This document shows positions 11,697-23,537 of a stretch of DNA of 64,000 bases, piece by piece (position 1 is the stretch's first letter; each line of letters opens with the position of its first letter). Location of the stretch: assembly GCA_905250075.1 (NCBI GenBank), contig CAJNOP010000862.1, positions 1 to 64,000 on the forward strand. Reading direction: 5' to 3'. The notes under the pieces were generated by a model that saw nothing but the letters and a program-made list of their open reading frames with translations, searched no databases and was not told the origin of the DNA. The position numbers and the translations under genes are program-made. Origin of the DNA: Rotaria sp. Silwood1 (Eukaryota; Rotifera; Eurotatoria; Philodinida; Philodinidae).

Positions 11697-14299
11697 CTAA
11701 GTCATTTTTGATAAACCAAATGTTGGTAATATAAAAAATATGAATATAAATACAAGAATAATAATAATTAAGAAAAATGAACAACATAGACATTCACTAA
11801 GACATGCTTGTTGATACCATTGATATTGTTGATAATCTTCAAATTTTAATGTTTCTTCACGTTCAATTAATTTTTTCATTAATATATTTGTATTTTCATC
11901 ATTATCTGTATTATTTAAATATACACCATGTGTTAATAATTTAATATGTGATAAACGTGCTGGTTGTGTATCATAATTTTTATATTGACATAACCAATTT
12001 GATATAAAATGTATACCACCATGATATATTGAATGTATAATATGATCAAAAAATAATGATAAAATTTCAATTAAAAATATTATTGATAAATAACGTATTA
12101 TTAATGGTGTATATGTTAATTTTTCAGCTGTTATTTTTTTATCAAGATATATTATAAATAATAATGTAGCTAATATATGTAATAAACCAATAATTAAACG
12201 TTGATAGGATTTAATAGATGAAAAATAAAAAATAATTATAAATATAGAAAAAAATAATGTTGGTAAAATAATTGTATATATATGAGATTCTCGACGACGT
12301 TGCATTAATATATATATATTTATATAATTGAAATTTTCATTATTAATTTTTGATTCAATCCCAAGTGTTCGTACAAACCAACCACGTGAAAAAATTGGTT
12401 TCATTAATAGATTATATTCTTGAAATATTAATGAATAATTATCATTTGAATTTAATTCAATATTATTAAATAATCGTGTCCATAAATTAAATGTATTTAT
12501 TTTTGTTAGATTAGTTTTTTCTTGTTGTAATTTAAATGTTTTTTGTTTATTATATATTTTTATACATATATATTGATGATCAAATGGATAATATGTTAAA
12601 TCAATTAATGATACAATTGTAAATAAACCTCGACGTATCCATATAATATAACCATTACGTGTTATTTTAGCTGATTCATATTCAATATTAAATAATAAAA
12701 ATTCTTCATCTTTTAAATTTATATTTGGTAACCAAAGATTTTGTAAAATTGTTTTAGTTAAAATAATTTCATCAATATCATAATAACGATTATATGTATC
12801 ATTTGAATCCCATTGAAGAAATTCAAATTGATAATTAATTTCAATTGTTGCACGAAATATATATTCATTTGTTGAACTATCTATTTTAATTATATCATGT
12901 ATTGGAAATTGTATTTTAAATGGTATAATTGTTTGACTTTCATGTAATTGTCGAGCAGCTAATCGATATCTAAAGATGAAATTATACTATTCAAATTCAG
13001 AAACAGAATTCTGTAGACTTTTTTTAAAGACTGCTATATTAGTATTGTTTTCTATGTGCTCTGATTGATTAAATATTTGTTAAGAGATATAGTGATCTAT
13101 CCAATGCTCATGTACATATTAGATACTGGCGATGATCCTTCATGTAAACAACACGAGTTTTGAAACATTTAGCAATTGATCAGAGTTCGTATGAGTGAGT
13201 GTATGAAATCATATTAATGTAGCAGTACGTTTTTGCTGTTTTTAAATGATCAAACGGAAGATCTTTGCTTTTGCATCCTCATTTTTCTATGTACGTGTCA
13301 ATAGTGAATACTTATTTCCAATAAATCACGTGAATTATATACTACGTAGTTAACTCTGATACTTTGTGAGAGATACTTCAGAGTATCTGGTGCAATTTTG
13401 AAGTGAAAATAATATTTCTTAGTTGTATTTTGAATTAATACGCATGAGAACCCTGAATGACAATCGATTGTAATATCGACCGTATTTTATATACTATTAA
13501 GAGCTAATATTTCAATTTCATATTGTACTGAGAACATATCAAATGTAGTGGCAAAAAATACATAAATATTATATAGAACTATTTATGTGTGTTGTTAATA
13601 AAAAATAATACTCTGAAATTTTATCATTCTTCAGATAATCAAAAAATCGATAAGAACTGTTTTTCTTATGCCATTTGATGCTAATATTTTGAAGTATTTT
13701 ATTTTGGGTTAAAAAAAAACCTGTTTTCTAATATTATTTTAGAAAATTGATAAAAACAAAAAAAATCTTCAAAATATATATACAGTGATTGTCGCTTTCT
13801 AATCGTAAAATTCATGATTCTATCGAAAATTATGCAAAATACTTAAAATAACAAAAACAGATCTTATCTGAAGAATATGTTAAAATTTTAGAGCACTTTT
13901 TTTTTTTACTAACAGTAAATATCGAAAGAAAGTCCCATCAACTCTTTAATATAATATTGAAGTGCACTTTTGTTAAGCCATAGGTAAAAACAAAAATCTT
14001 TCATCTCTCTTGTCTTAAAATTTATCAGCATTTGTACTGTTAAAAATAATCACAGAAAAATTTAAAAGACCCCTAGTTATCAAGGTCAAATAATAGTACT
14101 AAAAAAAACTTAATAATTCAAAGTTAACTCAATTAGACAAACGGCAAATTTTTTGAATATATTCATATAGTTTTAAATCATACCTTCCAACAATTTCCGT
14201 TAATAATTCATGTTTAAGATCAACAATTGGTAAAATTGAATTTGTAACAATTTTCATTGATATAATTATAATTGTTAGTAATATATTCAATCGAATCAT
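11697..14299 (-). CDS. Divergent pentameric ligand-gated ion channel subunit
   Basis: Two exons on the minus strand, 14299-14184 and 12969-11697, 462 residues. Residues 1-21 look like a signal peptide. The extracellular half has family landmarks: LWLPNI (loop A region) and IDLTYYPFD in the Cys-loop. Four hydrophobic segments follow: M1 after RRRESHIYTIILP, M2 (RLIIGLLHILATLLFIIYL), M3, and M4 near the C terminus, with a long M3-M4 cytoplasmic loop. The usual first Cys of the Cys-loop is Ser159 (codon 12611-12609). The only nearby Cys, Cys174, sits one position past the normal second site, so the diagnostic disulphide cannot form. Ligand and ion selectivity cannot be read from the sequence. 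Intron 1 (12970-14183, 1.2 kb) holds nothing recognised. Confidence 0.75.
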
Positions 14300-14785
14300 T
14301 GTTAAATGACTTTAGCTATTGAACAAAAATGACCGATATGAAGGCGCGACATATATGTTGTATTGATAATAATATTGACTTAAGGATCGAAATAACAATG
14401 TAAAAGATGCCAATGTCCACACCTACATAAATACACGTACAAAAGAAAATAGTAAATTAATTGGTATTCAAAAAGTTCGAACGATGAAAAGACACGAATA
14501 TTTGACATGTCTTAACTTGATTCTTATTGATTGAATGAATTAAAAATGAACAAACAAACAAACAACAATAAAAAGAAGAAACTATTTATTGTATTTTTTT
14601 TTTTTGGTTTTATTTATTTCAATACATATCTATTTATATATATATATGTATATTTATAAAAAAAAAAAAAAAAAAAAAAAAGTAACGCCACACGAAAGAC
14701 TCAATGGGCTAGAACAAAACAAAAAAAAAAGAAAGAAAGAAAACCGGATTTAAGAAGAAAAAAAAGAAAAGAAAAATTAGAATGT
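14300..14785. other. Intergenic with poly(A)/TA tracts
   Basis: Between two minus-strand genes. Contains a TA-rich microsatellite (about 14634-14650), a poly(A) run (about 14660-14681) and purine-rich AAAG tracts to 14780. No gene seen. Confidence 0.6.
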
Positions 14786-16350
14786 TTAATCAATTTTTTG
14801 TAAATGATGTCGATGTTTTTCAACATCAATAATCCAATTTCTTATTATTTGTTCTTTTTCAGGTGACATTAAATCATTTTCTTCAATATATTTTTTTACA
14901 TCTGTATATGCATATGATATATTTGGATCACGAGATTTATAAGATTGTGCTGATGGATGTCTTTCACCTGATGTATTTGATAAAATAATAGGTGTTGTTT
15001 GTGCTGTTGATGTTTGACGATATTTTGGTGTTGTTGATATAAATTGTTCTTTTGATGTTGTACCACGTCCTGTAAAACGTCCTAAATTATTTTTATCAAT
15101 ATTTGTTTCACTACGATGTAGTTCTTGTGATGAATTAAAATATCCAATTTGACCTGTTTGTTGTACATTAAATGTATTTGAACGATTTGGTGATAATGGT
15201 TTTCTACTTGCTGTTAAATCAAGTGTTGAACCATTTAAACGTTGTGTACTATTAAGTAAATTCATTTGTTGTTGTTGTTGATGATAATAAATATTTTCAT
15301 CTTGTACATTTGTTAAATAAAATTCACCACTATTTACTTCATGAAATGATGTTTTTGAATTAACATAATTTCGTTGTTTTGATGATGTATGTCGTGGACG
15401 TAAACCATAATCAAGACGTGATGAACGATAACTTTCACTTCGTATTGGTAAAGCATAACCAGTTGTTGTACCTGGTGATTTATCTAAATGACTATTTGTA
15501 CGTTGAAATTTTGTTGTATGACGAGATTTAGCTGTTGATGATACAAGTAAATCTCCATTATTCATATCATCTCGTATATTTTGTTGTGGTGTTGATGGTG
15601 TTGGTATATGAATTATAGAATTTCCAGTTGTTGCTGCTGTACTTTCATGTAATGTTCCATTAGTTAAATGTCTTGCTGATGTTATTATTTTATTTTTTAT
15701 TGGACTACCAGAACGTAATGCTTGATTAGAAGCATTTATATTATTTGAATGATCATTCCATGCATAATCATTTGAACGATATATGACTAAACAAAAAAAA
15801 ATATAGTATATATATTTTTTCCTCATTTTGTCTTTAAAAAAAAAAAAAAATAAACTTTTTTTTTTTTTTTTCTCCTCAGGTATGTTATTTTTATATAGCA
15901 TTAGTGTTACGAGCATGCTTTTTCATTTTAATCAAAGAAAAAAAGAATAAACATTTTCGAGTATTGATAGATGAATGTTAAAGAAGAATTTGCTGTTGAT
16001 ACTGATATTGTTATATCTAGCTCACTTTTTGCAGGTTCAAATTGTGCTGAAGAACAACCAGTTTGCACAAATGATGGTGAACGTACAAGAGGTGAAACCG
16101 ATACAGAAGGCGATGGAACAGCAGCAGCAGCTGCTGCTGCCGCTGTTACATATCTATTTGTTGTTGTTGGTAATAACGAATTACTTCTCAATGGACTTCG
16201 TCGTTGTTGATCTATTGTTTGTTGTTGACGTCGAATTTGTTGTTGTTTTGAAGCTGAATGAATTTCTGTTGGACCATTTGTATTTACACCACGTAAATCT
16301 TCTGATGGAGGTCTCGAATGAGGATTAATCGGTGGAAACATATTATTCAT
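14786..16350 (-). CDS. Low-complexity protein, function unknown
   Basis: Two exons on the minus strand: 16350-16026 and 15786-14786; 441 residues. The donor AAA|GTGAGC and a matching phase make the join convincing. The protein is mostly disordered: poly-Gln and poly-Ala runs, many Ser/Thr/Arg/Asn, and repeated basic-Ser-Pro sites (RSPLRS, RSGSP, SPNRS) that could be phosphorylated. The only part that looks folded is the last ~38 residues, a charged helix-like segment (DVKKYIEENDLMSPEKEQII then RNWIIDVEKHR). I do not recognise the family. A further 5' exon is possible because the start lacks an obvious acceptor or leader signal. Confidence 0.65.
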
Positions 16351-19300
16351 GGAGAGATGAGGTTGGGTTAATTTACTAATTAAAAGAAAAAGACAATAAA
16401 TAATATACTAAGATTTCGAATTTTTTTTTTGGCAATATTAACAAAAAAAAGGAGGTAGCACAATGTGACAATTTATTCCTTCCGTCTATCTTTTTTTTTT
16501 GTTTTCAATATGAAACCTTTCAATTTTTTCTACCGACGCATTTAATCAGATGTATTATAAATAAAAAGATAAAGTAGAACTTTGAATTGAATAATATTCA
16601 ACAACAAAATATGTACTTACAGCATTTTTTTCTTATAAATTTTTTTTTTTGTCTTGTGTATTAATAATAGTAAATTCAATTAATCAATAGTATATATTAT
16701 GAATATAATATAAACATAGAAAAGTTCTTCTTATGGTTAATGTATTGACGAACAAAAAAAGAAGTTGAAAAGAAAGAAGAAAGAGAGAAAAGAAAAAGAA
16801 ATCAAACGAAAATTTGAAACAATACTCATTGAAAAGTATTGTATCATTTCTAGTGTCGTTTGCTCTCTTTTCATTATTGAATAATAGCAAAAAAGCACTG
16901 ACGACGAGAAAAGAACAACGACGAGCCGTCTTGTTCGTCTCATTTATTTTTCTGTCCTTCCATTCTTTTTTTTTTTTTTATATTTTTGAAATAATTAAAA
17001 CGACTCTCGTTCGATCAGACACCCGCATGCACACGCTTTCTATAAGACTGTCATTCATTCGCTATTTCTCCTTGTAAAATTCTTTGCGTTTTTATATTTA
17101 GAGCCGTGTAAATTATATACAACATTACAATGCAATACATTTTTTCTTTTGTTATATTCATTCAATGAAAAAAAGATAACAAGGATTCGTATTGATAGGT
17201 ATTGAATATGCAAGGTCTTTAGTACAAAAGAATAAATATAAGGATAATGTGTGACATAGCGTGTCATTATGTTTAACTAATAAAGACATTTACAATTTAA
17301 TATTTAAATATCAATTAAAATACATACCGAATTGTAGTGCCATAATTCATGAATATATATATTGTTGTGTATTAAATGAAAAAAAGACACTTTAGTGGAT
17401 TGCTATTCTATGATGTAGTGTTTGTGTTTGTATGTATAAAGAAGAAACACAAATTTGATTGTTTCGTGTCAATCGTCTTCTACCTATACAAGTCGACATA
17501 TAATGTGCAAGAGCAAACAAATGATCACACTTGTCTCTCAATGTTGTTACCTTGATGATTTTATTCGACATGAAACATTGTTGCTGTTACTTTGATATAT
17601 TTCAATGATTCCACTAGAATGTATTTATGTAAGAAGAACATAAAGAAAAACAAAATAAAATAAATGAAATTAACTGAAATCAAAAAAGAAATAAACATTT
17701 TTCATTTTTTTTTTCTTCTTCTTGCGAAATCAACTATATATCATTTTTCAAATTGTCCATCAATTTTTGCAGTCTATTTAAATATATATTATAATAAAAA
17801 TCATATTTTCAATAGGAACACACACACAAAAAAAAAAGTTCTTTTTTTCATTAGGATTTTTCAAAATTTGATTAGAAGATAGAAATTTCAAGTAGTTTTT
17901 TCTCTCTCTCTCTCTCTCTTAAAAGAAAACCCAAAAAAATTTTGAATAAAAAATTAATAATGAAGTGAAAACAGCTGATGACAATGAAGAAAGAAAAAGA
18001 GGGGGGAAAAAAATAATATACTCTCATATTATCTTATCATAACAGAAGAATTCAATTTAGTTTTTTTTTAATTTTATAAAGCTGCTTTTATAAACTCAAT
18101 CACCATGTATTTTAAGTGCAGAAAACAAAACTTGATATTTTTAGCACTAATTATTTAAATATAACAAGTCAAAATTGATATATTAAAAAATCAATTAATT
18201 TGTAAGAAAAGAAAAGAAAAACTCGAATATTATCTAATGTATTAAATTAATCATATAACTATTTTTATATATTCAATGTTACATTAATTTAATACAACAT
18301 TTCCTGTATGAATGTGAATGTTTCTTTCTTTAAATTGAGTTCTTAGGCAAAAATATTTTTTCATTTTTTTTGTACGTTTTGGTTATATATCGGAGACATA
18401 AAATTAATGTTTTATGAAATTAGAATTGAGTTTTTTTTTGATTCTCAAAATCATATCTGAATTAATTAATTCTATGTATATCATTCTCATAAATTATTGA
18501 CTTGAATGTATTCTAATGTCTTCATTTCTTTATATAGAAAGTTTGAATGACTAATTTAGGTATGTGGTTTATTTTTTTTTTGTAAAGGTCAAAAATCACA
18601 TTATAGATACAGTAGTAATAAATAAACTTTAATCCTTTTCCTTGAGATTTTGATTACAAAATAGAATTCAATGAACTTTGATCGCAAACAACAATCTGAG
18701 GTTAATAGGTCTCAATACAAAGAATTTTTAAGATGAAAATATTGGTTTCTTTTTTGACATAGTTCTGCTTTTCAATATATTTTCATTTGTTAATTTCATA
18801 ATTTCTTTTAGTATAATGAAGTTTATGTTTCTGTTACTTATTTTCACAATGAATTGACAAAGCTTCACATTAATTCAAATTATTTTCTTATACGAGATTT
18901 CTTGATTGAAAAACAAGAAATCTACGAATAAACTAAAGATAATATATTCTTTGTATTTTTTTTTATAATTTTATAACTCAAAAGATCTTTTTCTAATGAG
19001 CAGCTAATTTATTTAGTTGTAAATTCACAAACAGCTAATCAACAACAAAAGATGAGGATAATATATGATGATAGAAGAAGTCGAGAAAAACATCTATGTC
19101 GAAACGATTATATTGTTGTTAACAAAATTCGTTTACCTCATAGAATGGAATATTTTCAACACCTCATATGAAATGATGTGAGATATAATTGTCCTATTCT
19201 ACGCGGATCTCTGGTCTATAGTGTGTCACAATATAGGATACTACAATCTGCTGTAATCTAAAGGTCTAGGAAAACTTTTATTAGAGCAGCGCATTCACTA

Positions 19301-20098
19301 AAGGAAATTTCAAGACATTTTATATGGTAACTGAACTTTTTACGACTACTAAATGGTAGTTAAATCTATTTTTGTTTTTCCTAGTTAGAATCGATTTGGA
19401 TGTCGATAGTTTTGTTTCTAATGTGAAATCGTTTCTTTTCTAGATATTCATATAACAATTTAAGAAACTGAATAATTACCCGTTTTGATGTTAACTTTTG
19501 AAAATCTTTTTTTTGCTTTAAGAATTGCAATAGAATAAATTGTAAAAGAAAAAAAAACATAGAGAATTGATGATGAAGCATTTTTAATTATACTTTTCAT
19601 TATGTTATTTCATTCGTTAGACTTTTTATTGTGTTTAAGATATATGAAAAATACAAAAAAAAGCTGTTAGAGCAATCCTTGCAATGTTAAAATATAGAAC
19701 AAAATGTAGTTGTTGTTCCTAATCATAGAAAGATTGTTTTATTTTTAGATACATTTCTTCATCATACATGAACGTCTGTTACAGTTTATGACGCAACAAG
19801 GGGGGTCAGAATTTTGAGTTTTATTCTTCAAAATCTCATTAGCTTAAAAAATTTTAGTTAACCTCATTAAAAATCTTCAAATTTGTCAATCAACCAAATG
19901 TCAATTGAATAAAGATTCATATTTATAATCGCTTATTTAATAACTTTTAAATAGCGAGAATATGTTTTTTATTGAAAGAAGAAGAAGAAAAAAAAAGTAG
20001 CCACACTACTCGAGCATATTATATGTATATATATATTAAAACAAAACAAAAAAAAATATCAATGTCTTTTATATATTTTAATTGTATTAAATAATAGT
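16351..20098. other. Gene-free AT-rich region
   Basis: About 3.7 kb with no convincing coding exon on either strand. Contains poly(A)/poly(T) runs, a (TC)n microsatellite at about 17901-17920, and purine-rich AAAG tracts. It could hold upstream sequence of the 14786-16350 gene and 3' sequence of the zinc-finger gene. Confidence 0.6.
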
Positions 20099-21627
20099 TT
20101 AAAACTCTCTATTAATACAATCCGATAAATGTTGAATATAAGCTACTTCCTCATTGCCAGGAAGTTTTCGATTACAATATGGACATTCATAATCTTTTGG
20201 TACTGTATTTTCATTAGATGGAAATAAACATTTTTCAATATGATCATATACTTCTTCATCATTTGTTGTTAATGAAAATTCAATATTACAAACAGGACAT
20301 TTTTTTGTTTCTTTTGGTGTCATTGACATTATTGGAGTATTTGTTGGTGTACGTGGTTCTTCAATAATTAATTGTTTATTATTAATTTCTTTATCATTTA
20401 ATTCTTCATCATATTTATCTTGTGATTCTTCAATTTTTTCTTTTTGATCAATAATTGTTGGTTGTAATGATTGTACAGTTAAAGTAGCTAATGATTGACT
20501 AGGTGATATACCAGGTGAATGATTTTCAAGTGTTGTTCTTTCTAATGAATCATTTGTAGCAGGTTCTTGTTGTGTATGATGTCCAGTTAAATATTGAACT
20601 TTTCTTAAAAGACTATTTATAATATTAGTATTTGCATTTGGTTTTGTTGGTTGTTCAGTTATAATAGTTTCGGTATCATTGATAGGAACATCAGTTGGAT
20701 TGAGGGTAGTTGAAGCTGTTGCTATAAAGAAAAAAAAAAAAGAAAAATTATAAATATTTGAGAATCAATATTTTACCAGTTTGACTTATTAAAGTAACAA
20801 TTTTCTCAATTTGATCTCGTTGTGTTTGAACAATTTCTTGAAGTTTTTTTGCATCATCTTCTATTTCAGTCCATTGATCATAATCATTGATTGATGCTTA
20901 AAAAAGAAATAGAATTAGAAAATAAAAAAAAAAATACGAAATCTATTATTAAATTAATTCATACGTTTTGGTTGAAACATTGAATCATTTTGATTATTAT
21001 CATTATAAATTAATAATTCATTTTTCGTGAGTAACATTTTATTTAATTGACATATTTCTGTATGTAATTGTTCAATTTTTTCTTTTTGTTCAATATATCG
21101 TTTATCATGTAATGATGCTATTTCTTTTGTTATATTATCTAATTCATTAAGTTTTTTTTCATCATTTGTATATACTGGTCGAATAATATCCATTAAACGT
21201 GTTATTAATTGTTGATCACAATCATTTTGTGTATTTGTTTCTTGTTTTAGATCACGTATATAATGTATTAATATTTGTTCAAGTTGTTTAGCATTTTCAT
21301 TTGGATTATGATCAATAAATATATATTCTTGTTTACCATCATTATTTTCATTTTTTAATATATTATTATTTGTTTCAATATTTGTTGCTTGTCTAATTTC
21401 AGATGAATTATTAACTTGTTTTAAACGCGTTATTATAGGTACATACTCATCATTATGTTCATGTACAATTGAAGGATTTATAATAGTTATATCAGAATCA
21501 TCCTAATAGAAGTAGAAAAGAAAAAAACAAATTTATTTTTATTAAATAGAAACAAAAAAAATAAGAATTTTTATTTTTTTCAATATACTTCATGTGCACC
21601 ATTAGTGAATGAGTTTACAATGGACAT
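20099..21627 (-). CDS. Coiled-coil protein with two C-terminal CCHC zinc fingers
   Basis: Four exons on the minus strand: 21627-21589, 21502-20965, 20896-20777, 20721-20099; about 439 residues. The middle is a probable coiled coil (LDNITKEIASLHDKRYIEQK, then KIEQLHTEICQLNKMLL; later DDAKKLQEIVQTQRDQIEKI). The last ~75 residues hold two fingers: C-x2-C-x15-H-x3-C and C-x2-C-x14-H-x3-C, spaced like ubiquitin-binding (UBZ-type) fingers. Coiled coil plus tandem C-terminal fingers is the layout of TAX1BP1/CALCOCO-type autophagy and NF-kB adaptors, but I see no SKICH domain and cannot assign orthology. An acceptor-like AG lies 38 bases before the ATG. Divergent from clathrin light chain. Confidence 0.7.
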
Positions 21628-22295
21628 TGTTTAAAAAACAAAAAATTTCGATCGTTGTTATTATCTAGAAGAATTAAAAATGAATGAAACAAATTAAGAA
21701 AAAAACATCGCTTTTTGTCTGCCTATGTATGCTCTCTCAATAAATAATCATGTAGGTAGTATGACTCATCTTTTTTACTGTTGGGCAAGAATAAGATTAG
21801 TCATTTTCTAGAATGAAAGGGAAAAAACCGAATACGTAGACTTTTTCTATTGCTTGTCTCTTGTTTTTTTTTGTTTTCACAATAGTTGTAAATAGACATA
21901 TTATTATTTGTATCAAAAGACAAAAACAAAAAAATAAAATAATTGAATATACAATCATTAGACTTGTACACAATTAAAAATATATTTATTGACTAACAAT
22001 TACTGATAGTATCGTATAACAAAAACTTAATATTATCTTTATGAATTCATATCTAACATATTCGAATAAGAAAAAAAAAATGAGATACCCTATTTCATAT
22101 CTATTCAATTCGTATATCTTATTTGTTTATTAATAACACATAGGCACAAAAAAAAAACGAGATAAGTAATATGCAATGATAAAAAAAACAGCCACATTGG
22201 TTGTGAAGACGAAGAAGTGTAAGACAAATTTAGTCAATATTACAAAAGAAAAAACAGAGAGCTATTAAAATAAACATTTACAAACGAACAAAAAA
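21628..22295. promoter_or_regulatory. Shared upstream region of two divergent genes
   Basis: 668 bp between the start codons of the zinc-finger gene (-) and clathrin light chain (+). It must hold the promoters or leaders of both unless they are transcribed from further away. No TATA box or other element stands out in the AT-rich background. Confidence 0.4.
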
Positions 22296-23324
22296 ATGGA
22301 TTTTGATTTATTCACTCAACCACCTGCTGAAGTAACACAAGTATCAGAATCACAAAATACAAACTATATACAAGAGGATGATTTCTTTGGAACTGGAAAT
22401 ATGACCAATCCAATAAATACAGCACCAATCGATACTGTCAGTAATAATCCACCAGAAGATTCTTGGGTTCTTGAAGATGTATGAAGATAAATCTTTTTTA
22501 TTACATTAATAATTTTTATTTTAAAATATTTCATCTAGAATTTTAATAATACAACAACATCAGAAACTAATATATTAAGTGAAAATACTTTAACTAATTT
22601 AGATTCAGCTTCTCCAATAACATCATTCGATGATAGTATGTTAACAAATCCATCGAATATAAATGAATTAAATACATCTTCTACAAATAAACTTCCATCA
22701 ACAACCGATGATGATCTTTTTAATGATACAACAATAACTGATGGTTTTTATAATGAACCAGCAACAAATGATGTTCTTTATAACGATCAATCAACACTTC
22801 AATCAGGTTTTTTTTTCTTTCGGTTTAAGCTTTAATTTTTTTTTTCATTTTCTAAAGAAGAAACATCATCATATGATATGTTTTCACAACCTGTATCATC
22901 ATCTGTACCAGTTGATACAGATATATTTACAACAGGAATATCATCAGAAGAAAATTTATCTGCATTAGAAGCATTTAATAAACGTCGTCAACAAGAAATA
23001 AATGAAAAAGATGAAGAAGAACGAAAAAAAATTGATACATTACGACAACAAGCTAAAAATGATTTAGAACGTTGGTATCAAGAACGAAAATTACATATGG
23101 AAAAAAATCGTTTAACAATTCAAAATGCTGAAGATGATTTACGTACAAAATCATTAGAAAAAAGTGATAAAAATATATGTGATTGGGGTAAAGTTTTACG
23201 TTTTATTGAAGTTAATCAAGGTACACAATTATCAAAAGGAAAACGTGATTTAAGTCGAATGAAAGCTTGTATTTTTCAAGCTAAACGTGAAAATGAAAAA
23301 CGAATATCAACAAATGGAGTTTAA
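22296..23324 (+). CDS. Clathrin light chain
   Basis: Three exons: 22296-22478, 22539-22806, 22858-23324; 305 residues, longer than the 210-250 usual for the family because of an acidic, Asn/Thr-rich N-terminal half. The C-terminal half is diagnostic: a long charged helix that binds the clathrin heavy chain (ALEAFNKRRQQEINEKDEEE... DLERWYQERK), then NICDWGKVLRFIE and GKRDLSRMKACIFQAKRE, which align with the conserved C terminus (EWEKV... KDVSRMRSVLISLK). It would coat endocytic and trans-Golgi vesicles and regulate lattice assembly. The exon 3 acceptor is a tandem AAGAAG (22855-22860), so one Glu may be optional. Convergent with the SHARK gene, 213 bp between stops. Confidence 0.9.
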
Positions 23325-23537
23325 AAAAAAACAAATGTTCTGTTTTTTTTTTTTTTCTAGTTGATTTTATTATTAATATAAAAGAACAATGAAAGTTAGT
23401 GGTGTTTTCTTTTATCAATCAATAGAGTTTATATATTTGTGTGACTTTGTCTTTTTTTTTTTTCTTAAAACGTAATTCAATAAATCAATAAATAATATTT
23501 ATATGAATGTGTGTGTTGTCGATTTTTTTTTTGTTTA

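Noticed and set aside
15971..16328. Plus-strand frames with poly-Ala or poly-Gln/Leu runs (79 and 117 codons)
   Set aside because: They are antisense shadows of the minus-strand exon 16350-16026, created by the GCA/TTG repeat tract.
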